The position numbers and the translations under genes are program-made. A stretch of DNA of 12,480 nucleotides. Source: JAWXBM01 sp037968555. Lineage in GTDB: Bacteria; Pseudomonadota; Gammaproteobacteria; Xanthomonadales; SZUA-36. Where the stretch lies: assembly GCA_037968555.1 (NCBI GenBank), contig JBBKVS010000242.1:1-12480 (forward strand), in the 5' to 3' direction. The notes beneath the pieces are model-generated. The model worked only from the letters and a program-made list of their open reading frames with translations, ran no database searches and was not told where the DNA came from. Shown here piece after piece: positions 1-7,750 of the stretch. Position 1 is the stretch's first letter. Each line of letters begins with the position of its first letter.

Positions 1-1254
1 CAATCGCGCCAGCGGCACTTTAAGTACATGCTTGATTCGCGCCAGCGCGAAGACCTTGGCAAGCGCAGTAGCCAGCAGGGTCACCAGGATGGCGCCCATC
101 AGATCGAAGCGGGCCAGGAACCACTGGATCAGTCCGACTATCAGCAGCAGGCGTAGCAGGTTCTGCGCGATCAGAAATCGGGTTTCGGCAAACACGCGTA
201 ATGCACCATCGGTGAGCAAGGTCGCGAACAGCATCGACAATGTCCACACCATGAATATCGGCGCGCTGCGCTCATAGGCACTGGTGAACAGCATCACGAT
301 CAAGGCATGTGCCGTGATCACCAAGCCCGCCACCAGGGGAAAGAAAATCAAGGCCAGCTTGCGTACGCTGTCGAGCCAGATCGAAACCACCGCTTCACGA
401 TCACCTGCCAGCATTCTTTCCCGCATGTTCACCATCATCACGTTGCTGGTCGACGTCATCAGGTAATCCGACAACGGAATTTGCAGGCAGCCAACCGCAT
501 AAATCGCAAAGGTGATCGTATCGAAGTGATAGGAAACCACATACAAATGCAGGTTGGTCTGCAACACTTCGATCAGCCCCGCCAGGCCAAAGGGTATGGC
601 ATAAGCCAGCTGCTGGCGCAGCGACGTGCTGTCCGGACGCAGGCTGTCACCGAATTCCCGCTTGATGTAAACCAGCGTGGCGATCAGCCTGATCATCGCA
701 AATGCGATTGCTCCCAGGAGCAACCCCCGCAAGCCGTAGAAAATCAGCACCGGCGTTATCAAAAACACGGCCCGCACGAGATCGGTAGCCGCATAGGAGC
801 ACGAAGCGGTCAGGTGCTGCTTGCGCACCGTCATGACGATTTCCAGCACCACTGCCATCAGCATAAACAGCAGGTAGACCCCGACCAACGGGATGGATGC
901 CGCCAGTCCTGGATTGTTCAGCAGCTCCGCCACATCCTGCCGCCACAGCCAGAGTGCGCCCATAGAGACCACACCAAAGATCCCCAGCACCGCCAGGGTA
1001 TTGAAGACAAAGCCCCCGCTGCGACGGCCTTCGGACGGCAGGAAGTAATACAGGCTTTCCGCCATCCCCACCTGGGCGATGCCGAACACCGTGCCGAAGA
1101 TCAGGAATACCTGTTTGTAGCTGCCGAATTCGGTTTGGTCGAAGATCCGGGCGAGCACGATGGGAATGGCAAAGGCAGCCACAAACCCCAAAAATCGCCC
1201 GGACATCAGTACCAACGCCGGCCTGAAAATGGCCTCCAGGGGTTGCGTGTTCAT
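1..1254 (-). CDS. Wzx-type polysaccharide flippase (C-terminus cut by window edge)
   Basis: The frame is open from an ATG at 1254 to base 1, giving 418 codons with no stop, so only the C-terminal end is missing. It starts MNTQPLEAIFRPALVL and consists almost entirely of hydrophobic helices separated by short basic loops, such as those around FLGFVAAFAIPIVLARIFD and VFLITPVLIFYGLRGLL. This is the pattern of Polysacc_synt/MVF flippases, which usually have about 12-14 helices and 420-500 residues. Such proteins move undecaprenyl-PP-linked repeat units across the inner membrane. The early segment DQTEFGSYKQVFLIFGTVFGI is typical of the family's second helix region. An in-frame stop at 1285-1287 leaves 1254 as the only good start. 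The start lies 70 nt after the deacetylase stop and has only a weak GCGGAA as a possible ribosome site. Family assignment is firm; the substrate is unknown. Confidence 0.9.
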   Translation of the reverse strand, partial: MNTQPLEAIFRPALVLMSGRFLGFVAAFAIPIVLARIFDQTEFGSYKQVFLIFGTVFGIAQVGMAESLYYFLPSEGRRSGGFVFNTLAVLGIFGVVSMGALWLWRQDVAELLNNPGLAASIPLVGVYLLFMLMAVVLEIVMTVRKQHLTASCSYAATDLVRAVFLITPVLIFYGLRGLLLGAIAFAMIRLIATLVYIKREFGDSLRPDSTSLRQQLAYAIPFGLAGLIEVLQTNLHLYVVSYHFDTITFAIYAVGCLQIPLSDYLMTSTSNVMMVNMRERMLAGDREAVVSIWLDSVRKLALIFFPLVAGLVITAHALIVMLFTSAYERSAPIFMVWTLSMLFATLLTDGALRVFAETRFLIAQNLLRLLLIVGLIQWFLARFDLMGAILVTLLATALAKVFALARIKHVLKVPLARL

Positions 1255-1264
1255 GTTCGGGAAT

Positions 1265-1284
1265 TTCCGCCGCCAACTGCGGAA
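1265..1284 (-). promoter_or_regulatory. Possible stem-loop over the ribosome site of the flippase gene
   Basis: On the minus strand a TTCCGC arm and a perfect complementary GCGGAA arm are separated by 8 nt. The second arm ends about 10 nt before the flippase ATG and is the only purine-rich stretch there, so the hairpin could cover the ribosome site. A 6-bp stem of this kind can occur by chance, and no run of T follows it, so it is not a terminator. Confidence 0.25.
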
Positions 1285-1324
1285 TCACACGGGGGCTGCG
1301 CACGGGCTTTTACCAAGCCGGCGC

Positions 1325-2443
1325 TCAGGCCCAATGCTGTAATTTGCACTTGTCTACCGGGTCGAAGATGCCGTTGACCTGACAACTCAGGATCGCCGGC
1401 GAAAAGCGTCCGAATGTGTTCATGCAGGACTTTTCCCACAACATCCGGCGGGAAATGGTCAGCAGCGGATGCGCCTGGTCAAGGTGCGCGCAGGTCGTGC
1501 AGGCCGTGCGGTACCCCGCTTCGGCAATTGCATTGATCACGCTGGCATTGAATTTGCCGTCTGGATAGGCGAAATGATTGATCGTTACGCCCAATTGTTG
1601 CTCCAACACCTGCCGCGAGCCTTCAACTTCATCGCGAACCGCTTGCGGCGTCTCATTGCTAAGCAGTGCATGGGATCGGGTGTGCGAGCCCACGGTCACG
1701 CCGCGCCCTGCCATTTCGCGGAGCATCTCCCAATCTACCGACTGAAATTCCAGCAACGCCTGCTCCGGGACCGCGGCCCTGGTTCTGAGCTCCTGAAGGA
1801 AGTTGGCAATCTCGGATTGACTCAGCGTTTCAAGCACACGGCGTGTTGCCTGAAATGGACTATTGGCTCCATGAATCCTGTCCGACAGGCATTTGGAAGA
1901 TTGTTCGGAAAGTTCCAGGCCTGCAGCGAGATCGCGCCAGTAAGCCAGACTTGACGAATGTTGCCGCGCCAACAGCGTCGACATCAGCAGGTGAAGTTCG
2001 TCGTGAACCTGCAGCTGCCTGGTGCCGACCAGGTCGGTAACCACGTACACAGCAGAGGGAATACCTTTGCGTTCGAGAATCGGGAACGCGTTCTGGTATA
2101 CATCCCGGTATCCGTCATCGAAGGTTATGGCCGCCATCGGCTTTCCGCTGCAGTCTCCCGCCTCCAGGCCTACGGCCAGTTCATCGAGCGAAACGAAGCG
2201 GTAGCGACGTGCTATCCAGTCCAGGTGCTTTTCAAAGGTCTGCGCACTGGTCAACATGGGTGAGATGGACAGGGAATCACTGTATTTGAAATCACTGACG
2301 ACCCGGTGATAGCCCACCACCAGCGGCTTGTCTTTCAGGCCACGCCAGGAGCCTACCAGGCTGCTGAGGCTGGTCCAGTCCAGGCCCGCCGCAATACCGG
2401 TTTTGGCTAGGCCACGCAGCCGGACATTAACTGGCCCGATCAT
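1325..2443 (-). CDS. Polysaccharide deacetylase (NodB-fold, CE4 family)
   Basis: A 372-residue protein with the three main NodB motifs. TFDDG at residues 107-111 supplies the catalytic and metal aspartates D109 and D110. SHTRSH at 253-258 supplies the metal histidines H254 and H258. FAYPDGKF starts at 291. An earlier YHRV at 45-48 is also usual in this family. CE4 enzymes use a divalent metal to remove N- or O-acetyl groups from sugars. The N-terminus (MIGPVNVRLRGLAKTG) shows no signal peptide and no membrane helix, so the protein appears cytoplasmic. It could therefore act on a lipid-linked intermediate before flipping; that is inference. The ATG at 2443 overlaps the end of the acyltransferase gene by 17 nt, and no Shine-Dalgarno is evident, which suggests coupled translation. 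An insert of about 110 residues separates motifs 1 and 2, longer than in minimal NodB domains. Substrate unknown. Confidence 0.93.
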   Translation of the reverse strand: MIGPVNVRLRGLAKTGIAAGLDWTSLSSLVGSWRGLKDKPLVVGYHRVVSDFKYSDSLSISPMLTSAQTFEKHLDWIARRYRFVSLDELAVGLEAGDCSGKPMAAITFDDGYRDVYQNAFPILERKGIPSAVYVVTDLVGTRQLQVHDELHLLMSTLLARQHSSSLAYWRDLAAGLELSEQSSKCLSDRIHGANSPFQATRRVLETLSQSEIANFLQELRTRAAVPEQALLEFQSVDWEMLREMAGRGVTVGSHTRSHALLSNETPQAVRDEVEGSRQVLEQQLGVTINHFAYPDGKFNASVINAIAEAGYRTACTTCAHLDQAHPLLTISRRMLWEKSCMNTFGRFSPAILSCQVNGIFDPVDKCKLQHWA

Positions 2444-3644
2444 GAGTTTTGTGCTGGTAAGACGAGGTTTTCGCAGCCAGCAGTTTGATCCAGTGCTTGA
2501 AGACTTGCGCGAGCTTGTAGACGTTCACGATTTTCCGCTGAGGATAGAGTTCCAGCCGGATAAGTTCGCGTTCCTGCCGCGCCCAAAGGTACTTGTAGGG
2601 TTCATTGTCGTGCAGAAAATCGAACTCGGTCGCGCCATCTTCAATCGCTTGCTTGATGACCATCGCGAGAATCACCGTGCCCACACTGTACTTGCTGAAA
2701 TCCCGGTTGAGAGCGGATTGATAGTGATAGTAAACATTCCTGTATTTGAAAACGTAAAGCGAAGCGGCGGGAATGCCATCCAGCATGAGCGTGTAAAACC
2801 GCAGCCAGCCCGCATTCAGGCTGGCCCTCGAGAATGTCTGGTGGAAGTCAATTAATGCCTGACTGTGCAGCGCCGTCGAACCGCCTTTCTCCGACCAGCG
2901 TTCCAGGTGCAGACGGATCATCAAATCCATGGCCCACTCTCGTTCTGGCTCCGTCTCAACCCGGTGCAACTTCACCTCAAAGTCTTTATGCAATCGTCTC
3001 AGCATCCTGGTCAGGGTCATCGGGTGGGACGAGGGGTTAAGACTGTCAAGAAAGGAATCCCAGGTATGTCCCTTAAGGATGCAGTAAGGGGAATAATTAG
3101 TCGTCTCGCCAGTCGATGCCCAGCCCATTTGCTTAAGTTTGTTGGCCAGATCTGCCATCAGAGGAGACGATTTTTCTATTCTCACCAGGTCCAGCATGTA
3201 GTCCGACCGGGCCAGGCTGGCTATGATTTCCCGCATCGAAATTTCCTCAAAGCCTGGCCTGATCAGGAAGCTCATGTAATCGGAACCCACGCTCCCGGAA
3301 GCCAGAAACTCCAGCGCCCGCCATGGCATGAGCCGCTTAAAACTCCCGGGCCGCAGAACCAGCGGCGCCAGGGCGATCAAGCGGTCGTCGCGCCTGACGA
3401 TAATGATGTGCAGTTTCCGCGTACCTGCTAGGTGCAGCCACCAGTTATAAGCCCATTCCCATGTCAGAAACAGGCAGTCACCAGCACAAGCCTGCAACAA
3501 GCCATTCCATTCACGCCGGAGATCGCGAAACTGATCCGTATCCGTAATGATTTCTGTGCTTATCGACGCTAACGACGCTGCGGAGTCAAAGCCATTCTCA
3601 ACTCGCTCAATGACAGCCGTTTCGTACTGGCTGAAAGTCGTCAT
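2427..3644 (-). CDS. GNAT-fold acyltransferase of the BioF2/CelD (FemAB-like) type
   Basis: About 405 residues from the ATG at 3644. That start makes an ATGA overlap with the preceding glycosyltransferase stop; a GTG at 3662 would add six residues. The N-terminal half has FLTWEWAYNWWLHLAG followed by a strand-rich segment with LIALAPLVL. The C-terminal half has LRFYTLMLDGIPAASLYVFKY, YHYQSALNRDFSKYSVG and DFLHDNEPYKYLWA. This order is characteristic of the BioF2-like acetyltransferase domain found in polysaccharide clusters (CelD/BcsL, FemAB-related proteins of PEP-CTERM/EPS loci). Such proteins are thought to transfer acyl or aminoacyl groups to polysaccharide or its precursors; few have been tested. 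No signal peptide or membrane segment is visible. It lies between a GT4 enzyme and a deacetylase and overlaps both, which suggests it edits the same glycan. The transferred group cannot be told from sequence. Confidence 0.85.
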   Translation of the reverse strand: MTTFSQYETAVIERVENGFDSAASLASISTEIITDTDQFRDLRREWNGLLQACAGDCLFLTWEWAYNWWLHLAGTRKLHIIIVRRDDRLIALAPLVLRPGSFKRLMPWRALEFLASGSVGSDYMSFLIRPGFEEISMREIIASLARSDYMLDLVRIEKSSPLMADLANKLKQMGWASTGETTNYSPYCILKGHTWDSFLDSLNPSSHPMTLTRMLRRLHKDFEVKLHRVETEPEREWAMDLMIRLHLERWSEKGGSTALHSQALIDFHQTFSRASLNAGWLRFYTLMLDGIPAASLYVFKYRNVYYHYQSALNRDFSKYSVGTVILAMVIKQAIEDGATEFDFLHDNEPYKYLWARQERELIRLELYPQRKIVNVYKLAQVFKHWIKLLAAKTSSYQHKTHDRAS

Positions 3645-4870
3645 GCTCTGGCCGCTATGCACATCGTCCGGGCTAATTCGGTGCGGTATAAGCTCTCCGT
3701 ATCAGCGGTCATTTTGGTCAACGAGAATCCTTCGGTGGCCATGATTTTTGCCTGTTGGCCAAAGCGATGGGCAAGTTGGGAATCATCGAGAATTAACCGG
3801 ATGGCCTGCGCCAGGTGTTCAGGGGATCTGACGGGAATCAGAATGCCATTGACCTGGTCCTTGACCAGCTCCGGGTTGCCACCCACGTTGGTGGCCACTG
3901 TCGGAACACCCGCCGCCATCGATTCCAGCAGGGTATTCGACAAACCTTCACTGTGCGAAGGCAGAACCGAAATAGCGGCCTCCGCCAGGATTTCCGGTGT
4001 GTCCTCGCGATGCCCGGCAAAAATAATCCTGTCACCTACGCCCAGCGAGCTCGCCAGTTGCTTAAGTTCTTCGACATACTCCTGGTCATGGGAAAATGTG
4101 CCTTGCTGATACTGGAGTTTCGCACCGGCGATGAGGTAGCGAACGTCCGGGTGCGACTGTTTCAACAGGGCAGCAGCCTTGATGAAATCGTCCACGCCTT
4201 TTTGCGGGTTCAAGCGGGCGATCATCACGACGATAGGCGCTGAATCCGGAATAGCCAGTTCCCGCCGAATGTGAGAACTATCGCTGAGGCCAGCATAGCG
4301 TGACATATCGACACCGTTTTTGATCACGGTGATCTTGCTTTCCTGGTAGCCCTGCTCCAGCAACCAGTCGCGAATGGAGTCGGCGTTGACCAGGATTCTG
4401 TCTGCCAGGCCGCACACCCATTTCTGCACCATTTTCTGGGCGGGGGTCAGATAAACACCCCGGTCACGGATGGATGCGAGGACCACCGGAACCCGCGCCA
4501 GTCGAGCAGCCGGGATCGCAAAAACGTTGGCATAGAAGTTGTAACTGTGAACGATCTGGATGCGCTGGCTACGCAGGTATTGCGCAAAGCGCCATTGCTG
4601 CAAAAAAGTCTGGGGCATGTACAGATTCCGGATTTGGAACTCGGAGATGGGTATCCTGAGTTTCTCGAATTCAGCCAGCACGTCTCCGCCCTTTCTCAGG
4701 CAGGAAAACTGCAGATCGAAGGCCTCACGGTCCAGGTGACGAACCAGATTCAGCACCTGGCCTTCGGTGCCCCCGCTGAAATAAGTGGTCATCACTTTCA
4801 GCAGTCGGATCGGCTCAGGGCTGCTAGTTGATAAACCAGTCAACTTAGCTTCTATCGCGTGGGCCTTCAC
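3641..4870 (-). CDS. Family GT4 glycosyltransferase
   Basis: A 409-residue GT-B retaining glycosyltransferase that would add a sugar from a nucleotide donor to the lipid-linked repeat unit on the cytoplasmic face. The acceptor domain carries the glycine-rich GGTEGQV at residues 33-39. VHSYNFYANVFA starts at 107 and VIKNGVD ends at 188. The donor domain starts at IARLNPQKGVDDFI (217-230) and holds the GT4 E-x7-E signature, E308 and E316, in SHSEGLSNTLLESMAAG. Length is normal for the family. It starts with GTG at 4870, making a GTGA overlap with the ligase stop, and a good AAGGA lies 9 nt upstream. It is the only glycosyltransferase besides the initiating enzyme in this window, so others for a longer repeat unit must lie further left or elsewhere. 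Sugar specificity is not predictable from the sequence. Confidence 0.95.
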   Translation of the reverse strand: MKAHAIEAKLTGLSTSSPEPIRLLKVMTTYFSGGTEGQVLNLVRHLDREAFDLQFSCLRKGGDVLAEFEKLRIPISEFQIRNLYMPQTFLQQWRFAQYLRSQRIQIVHSYNFYANVFAIPAARLARVPVVLASIRDRGVYLTPAQKMVQKWVCGLADRILVNADSIRDWLLEQGYQESKITVIKNGVDMSRYAGLSDSSHIRRELAIPDSAPIVVMIARLNPQKGVDDFIKAAALLKQSHPDVRYLIAGAKLQYQQGTFSHDQEYVEELKQLASSLGVGDRIIFAGHREDTPEILAEAAISVLPSHSEGLSNTLLESMAAGVPTVATNVGGNPELVKDQVNGILIPVRSPEHLAQAIRLILDDSQLAHRFGQQAKIMATEGFSLTKMTADTESLYRTELARTMCIAARA

Positions 4871-6255
4871 GATATAAATTCCTTTTGCTTAGCAGCTGCT
4901 GCTACCTTCACCCGGTAGGCGCCAACACCCTTCAGCGAGCGCGTTGCCTGTACTGACTGCGCCGATTTGCAGATCGTTTCGGCGGCAATCGCCAAACCCG
5001 CAATATAGAAAAAATAGAAGTGATAGGCGACCGGGTGAAACAGTGCGGCTATGGCGAACGCGATCAGGCTCACACGTAAGCCTTCTGCGATATGAAACAA
5101 GCCGCCGGAGCTATCCCCTGCCTGGGAACGCAGCACCACAGCAGTCGCTCGCAGGCAATGAACGTACAAGCACAGAAACAGTACCAGCCCCGGAAGTCCC
5201 AGATCGACCAGATAGATCAGATAAACGTTGTGAACCTCAGTCCAGGATTCCTTTCTGAGTTCATTCAGTGCCAATGCATTCATTCCGATGCCAGAGCCGA
5301 TCAGCGGATTGGCGATGACCAGGCGGGCTGCGGATTTCATGTCCTGGAGCCGGGTCTGGGCCGAATGTGATGAATCATCCTCTATGTTGACAATGGTACT
5401 GAGTCGTTCGCTGTAACCTGAAGGTATGAAGGGAATAGCCAATAATGCAAGAATCACCGCAGCAGAAAGCCAGGCCAGTTTTACCCGCTTCCTCAAGAAC
5501 CAAAGATAGGTCAGGCCAGTGACCATCAGTGTGAGGAAGCCAGCACGGGAAAATGTTGCAACTATGGCGACCACCAGAAGACAGGCAATCGATGCCAGCA
5601 GAATACGTACGCCTGGTCTTTTCGAAGCCAGCAGCAGGGCAATGCACAAGGGCAGTATCAGATTAAGCATCAAGGCCATATCGTTGGGGTTGCCGGTCAG
5701 AGCCGCGGTGTAACCCGCCACCCGGTCGCCACCTTGCAGGGGGATTCCCGACATGAAATTTCCCACCGTCGTCACAGCCAGCGGGATGCTGATTAACACC
5801 AGGCCCCAGGTAATTCGACCCAGCTTGGCCGGATTGTCGATCACATTGGCGAGCAACATGAAAACGATAATGGTTTTCAAAAAATGCTCGAGCAAAAATG
5901 CCATGCTGCCGCCGGGCCACAAGGAAAATGGTGCGGTGATCAAGGCCCAACCAAGCAGCAACAGCACAATTCTGGTCGGCGTGTTGTTTGTGATGGCCGG
6001 AAGCCCGACGGACAGCCGCCTGTAAACATGTGCCGCAATGGCCAATGCCGCGGCCACCATGGCTATACGCAAAGGTGAGAGCGCGGGAAATCGCTCCTGC
6101 GGTGCGAGCAACAGAATGAAGGTGAATGCCATCAGGGCCCAGAAAGAAACTCCGGCGCCCTGTTGGGCTTGTTTCCTGAACGTTTCCGGTCCGACTGGCG
6201 TCGCTGCGACATCTGTCGTCGGTACTCGCCACCATTGAGTGTCGGAGTGGGTCAT
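4867..6255 (-). CDS. O-antigen ligase / Wzy_C-family polymerase
   Basis: About 462 residues with an N-terminal cytoplasmic tail of roughly 35 residues, then around ten to twelve membrane helices (for example FWALMAFTFILLLAP, IVLLLLGWALITAPF and LAWLSAAVILALLAIPFIP). The diagnostic part is a large periplasmic loop late in the protein: TRLQDMKSAARL, NPLIGSGIGMNALALNE and WTEVHNVYLIYLVDLGLPG. Its EVHN holds the histidine considered essential in WaaL-type ligases. FSRAG before the loop is also a family hallmark. Within an EPS operon it is more likely the Wzy polymerase than an LPS ligase, but sequence alone cannot decide. The best start is the ATG at 6255, overlapping the dehydrogenase TGA by one base (TGATG); a TTG just before it is an unlikely alternative. 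Its stop overlaps the glycosyltransferase GTG. Confidence 0.9.
   Translation of the reverse strand: MTHSDTQWWRVPTTDVAATPVGPETFRKQAQQGAGVSFWALMAFTFILLLAPQERFPALSPLRIAMVAAALAIAAHVYRRLSVGLPAITNNTPTRIVLLLLGWALITAPFSLWPGGSMAFLLEHFLKTIIVFMLLANVIDNPAKLGRITWGLVLISIPLAVTTVGNFMSGIPLQGGDRVAGYTAALTGNPNDMALMLNLILPLCIALLLASKRPGVRILLASIACLLVVAIVATFSRAGFLTLMVTGLTYLWFLRKRVKLAWLSAAVILALLAIPFIPSGYSERLSTIVNIEDDSSHSAQTRLQDMKSAARLVIANPLIGSGIGMNALALNELRKESWTEVHNVYLIYLVDLGLPGLVLFLCLYVHCLRATAVVLRSQAGDSSGGLFHIAEGLRVSLIAFAIAALFHPVAYHFYFFYIAGLAIAAETICKSAQSVQATRSLKGVGAYRVKVAAAAKQKEFIS
4880..4884 (-). promoter_or_regulatory. Ribosome binding site of the GT4 gene
   Basis: On the minus strand AAGGA lies 9 nt before the GTG at 4870. 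It is one of the clearest Shine-Dalgarno sites in the locus and supports GTG as the start, although the gene is also coupled by overlap to the ligase gene. Confidence 0.6.
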
Positions 6256-7661
6256 CAAAGACGGATGACCTGGTGTTCAGCCGATGGGATGCCAAAGGTT
6301 ACGTTGCGGGTATCAACGATCAGAGTGCCAGACTCTATGATTTTCCTGTAATCGAAATCGGCATGATCCGTCAGGATCAGAATACAGTCTGCCGCCTCCA
6401 TTCCAGCAGTCGTCAATTCCTGCGCAAATAAAGGAACCGCATTTACTTCGATGGTCGGCACATAGGGATCAGCGTAAGTCAGCTCCGCCCCCTTGCTCAT
6501 GAGGCTCGAAATCACCTGCAGTGCCGGCGACTCACGGATGTCACCGACTCCGCGCTTATAAGCCACTCCCAGAGCCAGTATTTTCGCTCCGTTCAGACAC
6601 TGTTTACGCTGATTGAGTGCATCGCCGACGAGTTTTACCACATGTCCGGGCATGGACTGGTTGATCTCTTCCGCCAGGGGAATGAATCGCGCTTCATAGT
6701 TACTGAGCCGCATCTTCCAGGCCAGGTAGGCCGGATCGATGGGAATGCAATGTCCGCCGATTCCTGGCCCGGGGTAAAAAGGCATGAATCCGAACGGCTT
6801 GCTGGCTGCCGCATTGATGACTTCACAGGAACTCACCCCAAGCTGGCGGCACATGATAGAGAACTCATTAGCCAGCGCGATGTTCACGCTACGGAAAACG
6901 TTTTCATACAGCTTGGCCAACTCTGCCACCGTTGGTGTCGAAACCTCAACCACCTTGTCCACAATCTGGCGATACAGAGCGGCAGCCAGTTCGGTGCAAT
7001 TTGCAGTAATCCCGCCGGTCACCTTGGGAATATCCCGCACCATGAATTTCTTGTTACCCGGATCAATCCGCTCTGGTGAAAATGCCAGGAAGAAGTCTTT
7101 GCCGGCCACCAGTCCCCTGGCTTCAAACAGGGGCAACAACAATTCTTCGGTGGTGCCCGGATAGGTCGTCGATTCAAGAATGATCAGCTGGCCAGGCCGC
7201 AGGGACTCCACCAGTCGTTCAGCGGTCGCCAGCACATAGGAAATATCCGGGTCTTTTGATTTGCGCAACGGTGTCGGCACGCAAATAAGAATGACATCAC
7301 TCAATTCCAGGGTCGCAAAATCTACCGTCGGATGATAGCGACCGTTATCACTGAGCAGTTTGAGTTCTTCGTCCGTTATATCAGGGCTCTTGGCATCGAA
7401 TTGGGCCAGGCTACTGATCCGTCCAATATCAATATCCAGGCCGGTCACCACAAAACCTTCGCGGGCAAATGCCATGGCCAGCGGAAGTCCGACATAGCCC
7501 TGACCGATCACGGTGATCCGGGCGGTATGATCCAGAATGGATTCCAACAGCACGGTATGACTATCCAGCTTGATTTGCACTGGTCTGCTCAGCGCAATGT
7601 TCAACCTGCTGCCAGGTTGAATCCGGTCACGCACGACGACGTTTGTGTTGTGCTTCTGCAT
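6255..7661 (-). CDS. UDP-N-acetyl-hexosamine 6-dehydrogenase (nucleotide sugar dehydrogenase)
   Basis: A 468-residue NAD-dependent enzyme that oxidises C6 of a UDP-HexNAc to the uronic acid, supplying an acidic sugar for the polymer. The Rossmann fingerprint GQGYVG is at residues 53-58. STTYPGTTEE starts at 164 and SPERIDPGN at 195. AKLYENVFRSVNIALANE around 250 carries the conserved lysine K250 and asparagine N254. The catalytic cysteine C305 lies in GPGIGGHCIPIDPAY; GGHCIP with IDP is typical of the WbpA/WecC (UDP-GlcNAc or UDP-ManNAc) branch, unlike the GGSCFPKD of UDP-glucose dehydrogenases. The C-terminal domain has GVAYKRGVGDIRESPAL. WbpA (GlcNAc) and WecC (ManNAc) types cannot be separated with confidence here. 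The segment before the Rossmann fold is about 48 residues, far longer than usual; the ATG at 7661 follows a modest GAGA site. The gap to the sugar transferase is 89 nt. Confidence 0.93.
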   Translation of the reverse strand: MQKHNTNVVVRDRIQPGSRLNIALSRPVQIKLDSHTVLLESILDHTARITVIGQGYVGLPLAMAFAREGFVVTGLDIDIGRISSLAQFDAKSPDITDEELKLLSDNGRYHPTVDFATLELSDVILICVPTPLRKSKDPDISYVLATAERLVESLRPGQLIILESTTYPGTTEELLLPLFEARGLVAGKDFFLAFSPERIDPGNKKFMVRDIPKVTGGITANCTELAAALYRQIVDKVVEVSTPTVAELAKLYENVFRSVNIALANEFSIMCRQLGVSSCEVINAAASKPFGFMPFYPGPGIGGHCIPIDPAYLAWKMRLSNYEARFIPLAEEINQSMPGHVVKLVGDALNQRKQCLNGAKILALGVAYKRGVGDIRESPALQVISSLMSKGAELTYADPYVPTIEVNAVPLFAQELTTAGMEAADCILILTDHADFDYRKIIESGTLIVDTRNVTFGIPSAEHQVIRL

Positions 7662-7750
7662 AAGAGTTCTCTTTATCGAAAGGAGATGAATTTAGACGGG
7701 GACCAGCTGACTGAAATAACCCCGGAAACGGGCAGTACGCTGTGCTTGCG

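Noticed and set aside
647..1303. 218-codon open frame on the minus strand
   Set aside because: It is a shifted frame of the flippase gene; the flippase frame encodes proper membrane helices, and this one gives a Gly/Arg-rich mixture.
307..1377. Long open frame of 356 codons on the plus strand
   Set aside because: It lies antisense to the flippase, is rich in His, Gln and Arg with no recognisable motif, and is explained by the codon bias of the minus-strand gene.
5663..6295. 210-codon minus-strand frame over the ligase start
   Set aside because: It is an out-of-frame shadow of the ligase; the ligase frame has the helices and the Wzy_C loop.
7715..7740. CCCG/CGGG stem with a 4-nt loop after the sugar transferase stop
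   Set aside because: A four-pair stem with no following T run is too weak to call a terminator within an operon.
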